The translations under genes and the position numbers were made by a program. A DNA stretch of 11,727 nucleotides from Lachnospiraceae bacterium (lineage in GTDB: Bacteria; Bacillota; Clostridia; Lachnospirales; Lachnospiraceae), in the NCBI GenBank assembly GCA_009774375.1, contig VSNO01000143.1:1-11727 (forward strand), written 5' to 3'. Shown here piece by piece: positions 6,097 through 11,727 of the stretch (position 1 is the first letter of the stretch; the number at the start of each line of letters is the position of its first letter). The notes beneath the pieces were generated by a model. It saw nothing but the letters and a program-made list of their open reading frames with translations, did no database searches and was not told the DNA's origin.

Positions 6097-6285
6097 TTAT
6101 AACACGATCAAGGAGATCTCAAACTTCCTTTTCTTCGCATATACGGCTGATTCTTCGCAAACATCAACACCTGCGATCACAGCAATATCGCGGATCAGAC
6201 ACATCTTCATCACTTTTGTGAAGCAGATCCTGCATGGATCTTTCCCCATCACGGATCACGCTGCAGGCAGGAAAATATTCCTCAC
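6097..6285 (-). pseudogene. Degenerate second copy of the HD-domain gene
   Basis: Read on the minus strand from 6285, the sequence gives VRNIFLPAA, a TGA stop, then SVMGKDP, matching VKNIFRQTHLSDNGRNEND (residues 18-36) of the intact HD protein. It continues directly with FTKVMKMCLIRDIAVIAG, matching ITKVMLMCLIHDIVEIDAG (60-78). About 20 codons between, with the first metal-binding His, are missing. The catalytic HD has become RD. A stop follows at 6097-6099. DNA similarity is also plain: TCACAAAAGTGATG and ATGTGTCTGATCC occur in both. The remnant begins inside the last codons of the PNPOx gene. It is non-functional: an in-frame stop, a deletion and loss of metal ligands. Confidence 0.75.
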
Positions 6286-6701
6286 ATCATTTCAAAACTT
6301 TCTGACTTCAGCGCACAGTAGTGCCTCCCTCTGATCGCTGTGAATTTCAGCACGCAGTAATCGGGATCCGTCACACCCTGTTTATAGTACATCGTATCGC
6401 CGACACACCAGATCTCCTGTTTGACCGCCTCGTCCGTCAACACCTCCATCGTTCCGACCAGCATGATGCCCTCATATTTAAAACGCCCCTTACTGTAAAA
6501 ATAAATGCTTGCTTTGGGGTTTTTCAAAAATTGCTGCACGCGCATAGAGGAGGTATTTGTCGAGAAATAAAATGAATTTCCCTCGATCTTGCGCGGTACA
6601 AACATCGCTTTCATATTCGGAAAACCCTCCTCGTCGACAGACGCCACAAAGGCGACCTTTTGCCTGCTGATAAACTCCATGATCTGTTCTCTTGTCTTCA
6701 T
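6282..6701 (-). CDS. Pyridoxamine 5'-phosphate oxidase-fold protein (flavin-binding)
   Basis: The 139-residue protein has the split beta-barrel of the PNPOx-like family, close in type to small general-stress proteins. Visible features are the strand KVAFVASVDEEGFPNMKAMF (15-34), typical of the first two strands, then FYFSTNTSSMRVQQFLKNPK (44-63), the flavin-phosphate-binding part, and ASIYFYSKGRFKYEGIMLVG. Members bind FMN, F420 or haem; the substrate is unknown, and this is not the vitamin B6 enzyme itself, which is longer. The ATG start has GAGG 6 nt upstream. It follows the HD gene by 37 nt, so they are probably co-transcribed. The remnant HD copy begins within its final codons. Confidence 0.85.
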   Translation of the reverse strand: MKTREQIMEFISRQKVAFVASVDEEGFPNMKAMFVPRKIEGNSFYFSTNTSSMRVQQFLKNPKASIYFYSKGRFKYEGIMLVGTMEVLTDEAVKQEIWCVGDTMYYKQGVTDPDYCVLKFTAIRGRHYCALKSESFEMM

Positions 6702-6738
6702 TTAAATCCTCAAACCTCCCGCTTACCCATACTGATCA

Positions 6739-7323
6739 TTACTTCAGGTTTCCCTTTTTTATATTGTCCTGAAGGATCTGGTCTGTCACCTCGAACAGCT
6801 TTTCCGATCCCAGTTTTGTTTTCCCCTGTCTATGGTACACCTGCTCTGCCGTCACGTTATGCGCCCGCCAGTCCCCGCCGTTGTTGCTGTTATTTAATAA
6901 AAGGGGCTGGATATTGTCCATCGCATGGGCAAATCTCGCTTCTGCAGTCTCATACGCCTCGAACTCGTCAAACAATGCCACAAGTTCCGTCTTCTGCTCC
7001 TGCGGAAGAATCGAGAAGATACGCTCCTTCGCGGCATCCTCCCTGGCTTTTTGTGTCTGCAGGCCCTCCGCGTCATAAGCGTACGTATCGCCCGCGTCGA
7101 TCTCGACAATATCGTGGATCAGACACATCAGCATCACTTTTGTGATATCTACCTCTTCGTTGGCATATTCCCGGAGCAGATACGCCATGACCGCCATATG
7201 CCATGAATGCTCTGCATCATTTTCATTTCTTCCATTATCTGACAGATGCGTCTGCCTGAATATATTTTTCACCTTATCGATCTCCAGGGCAAATGCCAGT
7301 TGCTTTTCCATGCGCTCATTCAT
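6739..7323 (-). CDS. HD-domain phosphohydrolase, YfbR/HDDC2-like
   Basis: The 194-residue protein is a stand-alone HD hydrolase. The metal ligands are visible: H39 (in NDAEHSWHMA), H70-D71 (in CLIHDIVEIDAGD) and D136 (in AHAMDNIQP); E74 and D79 are also conserved in this group. The AEHSWH plus HDIVEI pattern and the length fit the YfbR/HDDC2 group, whose members remove the 5'-phosphate from deoxynucleoside monophosphates. That activity is assigned by family, not shown. The ATG start has GGAGG 7 nt upstream. The gene lies 59 nt after the ABC permease and 37 nt before the PNPOx gene; no clear terminator or promoter separates it from the ABC operon, so read-through is possible. A decayed paralogue lies at 6097-6285. 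Confidence 0.88.
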   Translation of the reverse strand: MNERMEKQLAFALEIDKVKNIFRQTHLSDNGRNENDAEHSWHMAVMAYLLREYANEEVDITKVMLMCLIHDIVEIDAGDTYAYDAEGLQTQKAREDAAKERIFSILPQEQKTELVALFDEFEAYETAEARFAHAMDNIQPLLLNNSNNGGDWRAHNVTAEQVYHRQGKTKLGSEKLFEVTDQILQDNIKKGNLK

Positions 7324-7382
7324 CAGAGTACCTCCACCAATCTCATTTTATCTGTGTTTTCCTGCAACTACTAACCATTCTA

Positions 7383-9440
7383 TCACAGAACCAGTCGGGT
7401 GTCACTCCTTCTCCGCAATATGGCCGCGCCGATTCCCGCAAATACCGCTCCCGCTCCCATGAGCATCAGACCTTCCGCGGGCGAAAATGAGCTTTTGTAA
7501 AGTACCGGGAACACCTTCCCGATCTGTTCCGGACAGAAACTGATCACCACACTGAGCGCATTGTTCATGAAATGCATCAGCATCGCCGGATAGATACTGC
7601 CCGTCTGCCAGACCACCAGACACAGGACCAGCCCCAGCAGGCCAGTCGGGATCAATTTCACCAGACTCATATGAAAACAGCCAAAGAGCACAGCCGTGAC
7701 GGTGCACGCCGCGGCAGCGTGGTGTCGCGCTTTTATGGCGTGGAACACCACCCCGCGGAACAGCATCTCCTCACAGACTGCCGGCGTGAGCGCGATCACA
7801 AAAAGCGCTGCTGCCATATTATCCCCCATGACCGTTGAAAAGGCCGTCTCGATATTTTCCGCACTGTTTGGAAAAAGACGGAGCATTCCTGCCGCGATCA
7901 CCAGATTGACCAGAAACAGTCCCACACCAAGGATCGCACTGCCCAGATATGCCTGCAGCTTTGCACCTGCAAATCCATATGTCTCCCGGATATCCCTCCT
8001 GGTATAGATCACAAGACATAGCGGCGCCGCAAGCAAAAGCATCTGTGTCATGAACAACCCTGCCAGCCCATATCTGAGCTGCAGGATACTTCCCGCATAC
8101 ATCAGAAGAAGCAGTGTGACCGCCATCACGAACATGGCGTCGGACACTGTGGGAACGCCGCCTTTTGTCAGATTCTCCCGCCTTTCAAAGAGCTGCAGTC
8201 CGCCTTTCCCGTCCGAGAACAGAACAGACTCGCTGTCATAGATCCTGCTCAGAAACAGGATCGCCAGAACCGCATATGCCACATTGCTCAGCAGCACGAC
8301 TGCAGTCATCGCGTAATCGATCCTGAACACCATCATATTCCTGATCAGCAAGCAGATATTTGCCACAGGGATCATCGCGATCCCCTGCGTCAGCTCCAGA
8401 TTCGGGATAAAACCGATATAGCCTGTGAACATCATCACCAGCATGAGCGGCGTAATATAATTGTTCGCTTCCTTATAACTTTTGGCAAAAGAGGTCGCGC
8501 ACATCGTCACCGCACTCACAAACAGCGAAAACGCAAATACCGCCAGAATACACACCAGGATTGCCGGAATGAATCTCATCAGGTCAATATCTTCCATCTG
8601 CGTCTGCAGATCCATGATCTTGTACATATAAACGGCGATACCACCCATCGACAGTATATTCAAGAGTGCAGAAACCATACCGATCACCGCCACAGTCAGA
8701 AATTTCGCCATGATCAGATCCCTGTTCATGATCGGAAGTGTCAGAAGCGTCTCGAGCGTCCCTCTCTCCCGCTCTCCTGCAGTCGTATCGATCGCTGGAT
8801 ACATCGTTCCCATCAGCAGGCTGATCACCAGCATGAGAGGAAGGACCGATCCGATGATGCTCCCCAGAGACTGCTCACTGCTGGCAGTATTCTTTCTTTC
8901 ATACAGGATCGGCTCCAGGATCTCTTCCGCCTCCAGCCCTTCCTCCGCGATCCGCTGTCTTGTCAGATCCTCCCGGAACTCATCCAGTATATCCATCACA
9001 AGATCCGCCGCATAGGAAGAATTGGTCACCGAGGAGAGATAATATACATCGTACTGCATCCTTCCGCCGGAATCATATACGGAGACATACGCATCGATCT
9101 CCTCCGCCTCCAGCGCTGTCTCCCATACGCCCTCACCGATCCCAGCCGCTGCGGCGTCAACTGCCGTAATCCGATATGTCGCCTCACCTTCCTCCGGATC
9201 CTGTTCTCCCGACTGCATCATCCAGTCCAAAAAGGCACCTTTATCATCCGTCTCCACAGCGATCCGGTATTCCTGATCCTTCATGCTGGAATTGATAAAA
9301 GCCATCACCTGCAAGGCGCCGATAAAAACAATAGGATACAGCAGAACAGGCACGACCAGCATCATGATGACTGTCTTCTTATCCCGGAAAACATCCAGCA
9401 TCTCTTTGTTTAACAAAGTTCTTATGATCTTAGTGTTCAT
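7383..9440 (-). CDS. ABC transporter permease fused to a CPBP intramembrane protease
   Basis: This 685-residue membrane protein joins two domains. Residues 1 to about 400 are an ABC-2/NatB-like permease: a first membrane segment at about 24-45 (TVIMMLVVPVLLYPIVFIGAL), an outer domain of about 150 residues, and a membrane bundle including TTAGERERGTLETLLTLP, the usual cytoplasmic contact loop. Residues about 440-680 are a CPBP (Abi/Rce1-like) protease with all three motifs: E557-E558-MLF-R562, F586-GCF-H590 and H623-FMN-N627. The fusion is known in Firmicutes and usually pairs with a NatA-like ATPase, as here. The export substrate and protease target are unknown; sodium, peptides or bacteriocins are options. 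The ATG overlaps the ATPase end by 11 nt, with GGAGGG 8 nt upstream inside the ATPase gene. Confidence 0.92.
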   Translation of the reverse strand: MNTKIIRTLLNKEMLDVFRDKKTVIMMLVVPVLLYPIVFIGALQVMAFINSSMKDQEYRIAVETDDKGAFLDWMMQSGEQDPEEGEATYRITAVDAAAAGIGEGVWETALEAEEIDAYVSVYDSGGRMQYDVYYLSSVTNSSYAADLVMDILDEFREDLTRQRIAEEGLEAEEILEPILYERKNTASSEQSLGSIIGSVLPLMLVISLLMGTMYPAIDTTAGERERGTLETLLTLPIMNRDLIMAKFLTVAVIGMVSALLNILSMGGIAVYMYKIMDLQTQMEDIDLMRFIPAILVCILAVFAFSLFVSAVTMCATSFAKSYKEANNYITPLMLVMMFTGYIGFIPNLELTQGIAMIPVANICLLIRNMMVFRIDYAMTAVVLLSNVAYAVLAILFLSRIYDSESVLFSDGKGGLQLFERRENLTKGGVPTVSDAMFVMAVTLLLLMYAGSILQLRYGLAGLFMTQMLLLAAPLCLVIYTRRDIRETYGFAGAKLQAYLGSAILGVGLFLVNLVIAAGMLRLFPNSAENIETAFSTVMGDNMAAALFVIALTPAVCEEMLFRGVVFHAIKARHHAAAACTVTAVLFGCFHMSLVKLIPTGLLGLVLCLVVWQTGSIYPAMLMHFMNNALSVVISFCPEQIGKVFPVLYKSSFSPAEGLMLMGAGAVFAGIGAAILRRRSDTRLVL

Positions 9441-10197
9441 CCGGCATTCCCTCCATGTTGATCAGCTCTGCAAAGACATCTCTCAGGCTTTCTTTTCCCA
9501 TCTGTTCTTTCAGTCCGGCGGGCGTCCCCTCCCGGATGATCCGCCCCTGATGGATCATCACGATCCTGTCGCAGAGATATTCCGCCTCTTCCATATAATG
9601 TGTAGAGTAGAGCACAGTCTTCCCCCGTTCGCGTTCTCGCTTCATAAAGTCGATGATCGACGCACTGCTGATGATATCAAGCCCCAGTGTCGGCTCATCA
9701 AAGATGTAGACCTCGGGGTCGTGCACCAGGCACCTCGCGATCGAAGCGCGCTGTGTCTGTCCCGTGGACAGCTTTTCGATCCGGTTATCCAGAAAGGAGT
9801 CCATGGAAAGGATCTCACTGATCACCTCGATCCGCTTCGCAGTCTCCTGTTCAGATAATCCGTACAGCACGCCCAGCATCTGCAGCAGCTCCCTCGCAGA
9901 GAGCCTTCCGTAGAGTTTGGTGTTATTGGAGAGATAGCCGATATGCCTTTTCGCTTCGATGTCGTCCGAAACCTGCATCTGTTTGATCTGTATGCTGACC
10001 GTGCCGCTGGTAGGCCTCATCAGTTTGGACATCATGCGCAGCAGCGTGGTCTTCCCCGCGCCGTTTGGCCCGAGGATCCCGACGATCTCCCCCGCGTCCA
10101 CTCTCAGCGATACGCCGTCCACAGCGTTGATCTCCCTCTTTTTATTCCGCTTCTCGTTCCTGATAAATGTTTTTATTAAATGATCTGCCGTAATCAC
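9430..10197 (-). CDS. ABC transporter ATP-binding protein, NatA-like
   Basis: The 255-residue protein has a complete ATPase cassette: Walker A G43-PNGAGKT-T51, signature L143-STGQ147, Walker B VYIFDEPT (163-170, D167-E168) and switch His H200. The Q-loop position reads GYLSNNTKLYGRLSARE, lacking the usual Gln, a form I associate with NatA-type sodium exporter ATPases. It drives the permease encoded by the overlapping downstream gene. The start is GTG at 10197 with AGGAGG 9 nt upstream. It is 47 nt after the DUF6773-like gene in the same operon. The C-terminal 55 residues after the cassette (from REGTPAGLKEQMG) are the usual short tail. Confidence 0.94.
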   Translation of the reverse strand: MITADHLIKTFIRNEKRNKKREINAVDGVSLRVDAGEIVGILGPNGAGKTTLLRMMSKLMRPTSGTVSIQIKQMQVSDDIEAKRHIGYLSNNTKLYGRLSARELLQMLGVLYGLSEQETAKRIEVISEILSMDSFLDNRIEKLSTGQTQRASIARCLVHDPEVYIFDEPTLGLDIISSASIIDFMKRERERGKTVLYSTHYMEEAEYLCDRIVMIHQGRIIREGTPAGLKEQMGKESLRDVFAELINMEGMPDEH

Positions 10198-10244
10198 TCT
10201 GTGCTGCCTCCTGAAAAATTTGATATTGTGCGCTTTCTGATCTC

Positions 10245-10730
10245 TTATTTTTTGTGCTCATCCGACCGCTCCTCGTCCCCTTCCGCCTCGAGATGCTCCA
10301 CCCTTCTCCAGTAGATCCAGAGCCCCAGTGACATGCACAGAAAACAGATGATCAGGATATTTCCGAATATGATGCCGCCCACTGCCAAAGCTCCCCGTAC
10401 ATTGCCATATTTACGGTAAGCGGCAGCGAAACGGATCGCGCCGCCCGCAACGGCCGCGATCAGGCTCGTATATAAATTGGTCTTCAGAGAAGGACGCAGT
10501 GTCCTGTCCCAGATCCCGTTCCTGATACATGCCGTCACAATATATACTGCAAGGCACATAAAGACGATCCATTCTCCAAAAAATACTTCCGCCCTCTCTA
10601 CCCCATAATATATGATCTGCCCGAACATCACCGCAAGCAGCCCCCAAAACGCCAGCCAGCAGGCATTGTGTTCGATCTTCAGCAGTTTCTGTTCCTGCAT
10701 CTCATCCAGTCTGTTCTTCCTCTTTTTCAT
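10245..10730 (-). CDS. DUF6773-like membrane protein
   Basis: The 161-residue product has a charged N-terminus with RLDEMQEQKLLKIEHNACWL, then four predicted membrane segments: LAFWGLLAVMFGQIIYYG, IVFMCLAVYIVTACI, LIAAVAGGAIRFAAA and the hydrophobic run GGIIFGNILIICFLCMSLGL, and a charged tail. The layout and the DEMQEQK/KIEH start match what I recall of DUF6773, a family without known function found beside XRE regulators and ABC genes in Clostridia. The ATG at 10730 is preferred over a TTG two codons earlier because GGAGG lies 6 nt before it. The gene is 26 nt after the XRE regulator and 47 nt before the ATPase. It may be an accessory or sensor subunit of the transporter; that role is inference. 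Confidence 0.8.
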   Translation of the reverse strand: MKKRKNRLDEMQEQKLLKIEHNACWLAFWGLLAVMFGQIIYYGVERAEVFFGEWIVFMCLAVYIVTACIRNGIWDRTLRPSLKTNLYTSLIAAVAGGAIRFAAAYRKYGNVRGALAVGGIIFGNILIICFLCMSLGLWIYWRRVEHLEAEGDEERSDEHKK

Positions 10731-10756
10731 GTTCAACCTCCATTCCCCGTCTCATT

Positions 10757-10963
10757 TTATTCCTGCTCTTCCTCCCAGAAGAGATCGTCCAGGCTCTTGC
10801 CAAGCACGCGGCATATCGCACGGCACAACCGGATCGTCGGATTGTATTCCCCCTGTTCAATGGCATTCATCGTCTGTCTGGATATGCCGACCGCTTCCGC
10901 AAGCGCCTTCTGCGTCATGTCCTTCTCCGCACGCGCCACCTTGATCGCTATATTTCTCGCCAT
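10757..10963 (-). CDS. XRE-family helix-turn-helix regulator
   Basis: The 68-residue protein is a minimal Cro/CI-type DNA-binding domain. The helix-turn-helix is at about residues 17-40 (TQKALAEAVGISRQTMNAIE), followed by EQGEYNPTIRLCRAICRVLG and an acidic tail. Short regulators of this type (YozG-like) commonly control the membrane and ABC genes beside them. The ATG start has GGAGG 7 nt upstream. It is the first gene of the operon with the DUF6773-like and ABC genes, and its promoter contains a perfect inverted repeat between -35 and -10, consistent with repression of its own operon. No effector domain is present, so the release signal is not visible. Confidence 0.92.
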   Translation of the reverse strand: MARNIAIKVARAEKDMTQKALAEAVGISRQTMNAIEQGEYNPTIRLCRAICRVLGKSLDDLFWEEEQE

Positions 10964-10981
10964 CTGCCCACCTCCAAGTAT

Positions 10982-11010
10982 AGATTAGCATATAATAAAC
11001 TATATGTCAA
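10982..11010 (-). promoter_or_regulatory. Promoter of the XRE/ABC operon
   Basis: On the minus strand TTGACA (11010-11005) and TAATCT (10987-10982) are 17 nt apart, with TGC just before the -10 (extended -10). A perfect -35 compensates for the weak -10. It lies about 19 nt before the regulator's start codon, so the leader is short. Confidence 0.7.
10989..11006. promoter_or_regulatory. Candidate operator for the XRE regulator
   Basis: CATATA (10989-10994) and TATATG (11001-11006) form a perfect inverted repeat with a 6-nt spacer. It fills the space between -35 and -10 and touches the -35 box, so a bound dimer would block RNA polymerase. AT-rich palindromes arise easily by chance. Confidence 0.45.
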
Positions 11011-11072
11011 ATATATTTTATTTTTTGTAGATTAAATCTGTACCTCAGAAATATTTATCCAATATAGCATCC

Positions 11073-11097
11073 TAGAGCGTGTTTGAAAAATGCTCTA
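11073..11097 (+). repeat. Solo or shrunken copy of the TAGAGCGTGTTTGAAA repeat
   Basis: TAGAGCGTGTTTGAAA (11073-11088) is identical to the left end of the MITE-like element at 2364-2379. Nine bases later GCTCTA (11092-11097) matches what the outer end of an inverted partner would be. It may be an extreme internal deletion that kept both tips, or a solo end. No gene is interrupted. Confidence 0.5.
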
Positions 11098-11105
11098 GAA
11101 AAATC

Positions 11106-11136
11106 CATAAAAGAAAACGCAGGGAAGAACCTGCGG
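11106..11136 (-). terminator. Rho-independent terminator-like hairpin
   Basis: On the minus strand CGCAGG (11135-11130), a 6-nt loop and CCTGCG (11123-11118) are followed by TTTTCTTTTATGG. The nearest minus-strand gene upstream is the AAA/DUF1703 remnant, from which the palindromic repeat now separates it; it already has a closer terminator. Confidence 0.55.
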
Positions 11137-11152
11137 GATAAGAATTGCCTAA

Positions 11153-11309
11153 GGAACTGTAAAGAAATAACTTAACAATCTTGCTGGTCTATGTCTCCGA
11201 TTACGCAGGTCAAAAAGCCTCGACATAGCCCACTATGCCTGCGTTTTTTGACCTGTGTCCTCGAAGACATATCCTACGCAATATTGTCATGTTATTTCTT
11301 TACAGTTCC
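11153..11309. mobile_element. 157-bp near-palindromic MITE-like repeat
   Basis: The ends are perfect 19-bp inverted repeats, GGAACTGTAAAGAAATAAC (11153-11171) and its complement (11291-11309). TAA flanks both sides (11150-11152 and 11310-11312), a possible 3-bp target duplication. The arms remain complementary with mismatches to a 4-nt loop, CCCA (11229-11232): CATAG pairs with CTATG, and CAGGTCAAAAA (11207-11217) with its complement (11245-11255). RNA from either strand would fold into one long hairpin. There is no coding capacity. A diverged half copy occupies 1-74. Confidence 0.75.
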
Positions 11310-11338
11310 TAAATCTATGACAGAAAAATCAGCAGAAT

Positions 11339-11368
11339 AAAAGACGGCTTCTAACGAAACCGCCTTTT
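11339..11368 (-). terminator. Terminator after the AAA/DUF1703 remnant
   Basis: A 12-bp stem (11357-11368 with 11339-11350, two G-T type pairs) encloses a 6-nt loop and is followed on the minus strand by TTTTATTC, counting Ts at the stem base. It begins 8 nt after the remnant's stop codon. The plus strand also ends in a T-rich run, so it may work both ways. Confidence 0.75.
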
Positions 11369-11375
11369 ATCTGCA

Positions 11376-11576
11376 CTATCCCGATACGACCTTACAACGC
11401 TTCTGATAGCATGCGATGCCATACCGATAAATGGTCTTCATGCCCTCCCTCAAAAACACCTCCTCATAATTTTTCTCCCGGTTCTGCCGCATAGCCTTCT
11501 CACATGCCGTATCAAACGAAGCATCCTCAGCATACTTTAACTCGGCGTGTTCTTTGCTGTTGTTAACTTTATTTGT
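11376..11576 (-). pseudogene. C-terminal remnant of an AAA-ATPase/DUF1703 (PD-(D/E)XK) protein
   Basis: A minus-strand frame ending in TAG (11376-11378) encodes HAELKYAEDASFDTAC, then EKAMRQNREKNYEEVFLREG and MKTIYRYGIACYQKRCKVVSG. This is the pattern at the end of AAA-ATPase-like proteins with a DUF1703/PDDEXK_9 domain: an ELKYA strand with the nuclease Glu and Lys, a helix in which AxxQIxxKxY is usual, and a final GIAFxxKxCxV strand. An in-frame TAA at 11577-11579 closes the frame upstream. No start or ribosome binding site is present, and the ATPase part (roughly 450 residues in relatives) is absent. In the helix, R-Q-N-R replaces the usual xQI. Family recognition is fairly sure. Confidence 0.65.
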
Positions 11577-11626
11577 TTAAGTTTCATGCAGATACACGCC
11601 TATTTTTACATCAATTACATCATTTA

Positions 11627-11727
11627 TTATGGCTTGCTGATTTTCTGTTGCCAAAATGTTGCCAATACACTTTTATAAATATAGTCTTCGTTATAATTAT
11701 TGATCAAGCAATGATATTCCCCATTTC
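11627..11727 (-). CDS. Partial C-terminus of an unknown protein, runs off the window
   Basis: A minus-strand frame open to the window edge ends in TAA (11627-11629). The last residues are NGEYHCLINNYNEDYIYKSV followed by LATFWQQKISKP. I do not recognise it. A tail like LATFWQQ is something I loosely associate with the ends of phage-type integrases, but that is not evidence. The direct repeat TGTTGCCAA at 11646-11654 and 11657-11665 lies in the part encoding this tail. It may equally be a chance open frame of 33 codons. Confidence 0.3.
   Translation of the reverse strand, partial: NGEYHCLINNYNEDYIYKSVLATFWQQKISKP
11646..11665 (+). repeat. Short direct repeat TGTTGCCAA, two copies
   Basis: TGTTGCCAA occurs at 11646-11654 and 11657-11665, an 11-bp period. 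It could be part of a recombinase core site at the end of an integrase gene, or simple chance. Confidence 0.4.

Noticed and set aside
7324..7382. Terminator and promoter between the ABC permease and the HD gene
   Set aside because: Only a weak TCTGTG/CACAGA pairing with a long loop and a TAAAAT without a usable -35 are present; not enough to annotate.
9283..9858. 191-codon plus-strand open frame across the ATPase/permease junction
   Set aside because: It is antisense to two certain genes and has no start signals.
10731..10736. TTG start two codons upstream for the DUF6773-like gene
   Set aside because: GGAGG directly abuts it, leaving no spacing; the ATG at 10730 is correctly placed.
10757..10963. 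Reading the small XRE gene plus the DUF6773-like gene as a toxin-antitoxin pair
   Set aside because: The partner is a multi-pass membrane protein leading into ABC genes, and no toxin fold is visible.
1..11727. CRISPR array, tRNA, rRNA or riboswitch
   Set aside because: No regularly spaced repeats, cloverleaf-like sequence or recognisable riboswitch core was seen on either strand by reading; a covariance-model search was not possible.

Overview
The window looks like chromosomal DNA of a Gram-positive Clostridia species, most likely Lachnospiraceae. The grounds are strong GGAGG-type ribosome binding sites, occasional TTG and GTG starts, mixed GC content, and protein types common there: a NatAB-like ABC pair fused to a CPBP protease, an ECF sigma/anti-sigma pair, a PilZ protein and a DUF6773-like protein. 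This placement is inference. All intact genes read on the minus strand; the plus strand carries only gene remnants.

Layout from low to high coordinates. Bases 1-74 are the right arm of a near-palindromic repeat, followed by the tail of a broken alpha/beta hydrolase gene (76-207) and a terminator. A probable three-gene operon (2276 down to 287) encodes an unrecognised 205-residue protein, an alpha/beta hydrolase with a TTG start and a GNAT acetyltransferase. A 101-bp MITE-like element (2364-2464) separates it from a sigma cassette (4834 down to 2462): ECF sigma factor, probable membrane anti-sigma factor and a lipoprotein, behind a promoter of ECF type. The stretch 4990-5400 holds a wrecked plus-strand gene of a PD-(D/E)XK-like family. 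A PilZ gene with its own terminator follows (6049-5477). An HD-domain phosphohydrolase gene and a flavin-binding PNPOx-fold gene (7323 down to 6282) are followed by a degenerate second HD copy (6285-6097). The last operon (10963 down to 7383) encodes an XRE regulator, a DUF6773-like membrane protein, an ABC ATPase and an ABC permease/CPBP fusion. Its promoter has an inverted repeat between -35 and -10. Bases 11011-11727 hold repeats, two terminators, the tail of an AAA/DUF1703-type gene and the partial end of an unknown reading frame.

The main theme is small repeats and gene decay. A near-palindromic repeat lies at both ends of the window. A second repeat type ending TAGAGCGTGTTTGAAA has one complete copy containing 46 bp identical to the wrecked nuclease-like gene, and that copy supplies the stop codon of the lipoprotein gene. 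I did not find a clear new defence or biosynthetic system. The most unusual features are the gene-fragment-bearing repeat, the decayed HD duplicate and the ECF-controlled lipoprotein cassette.
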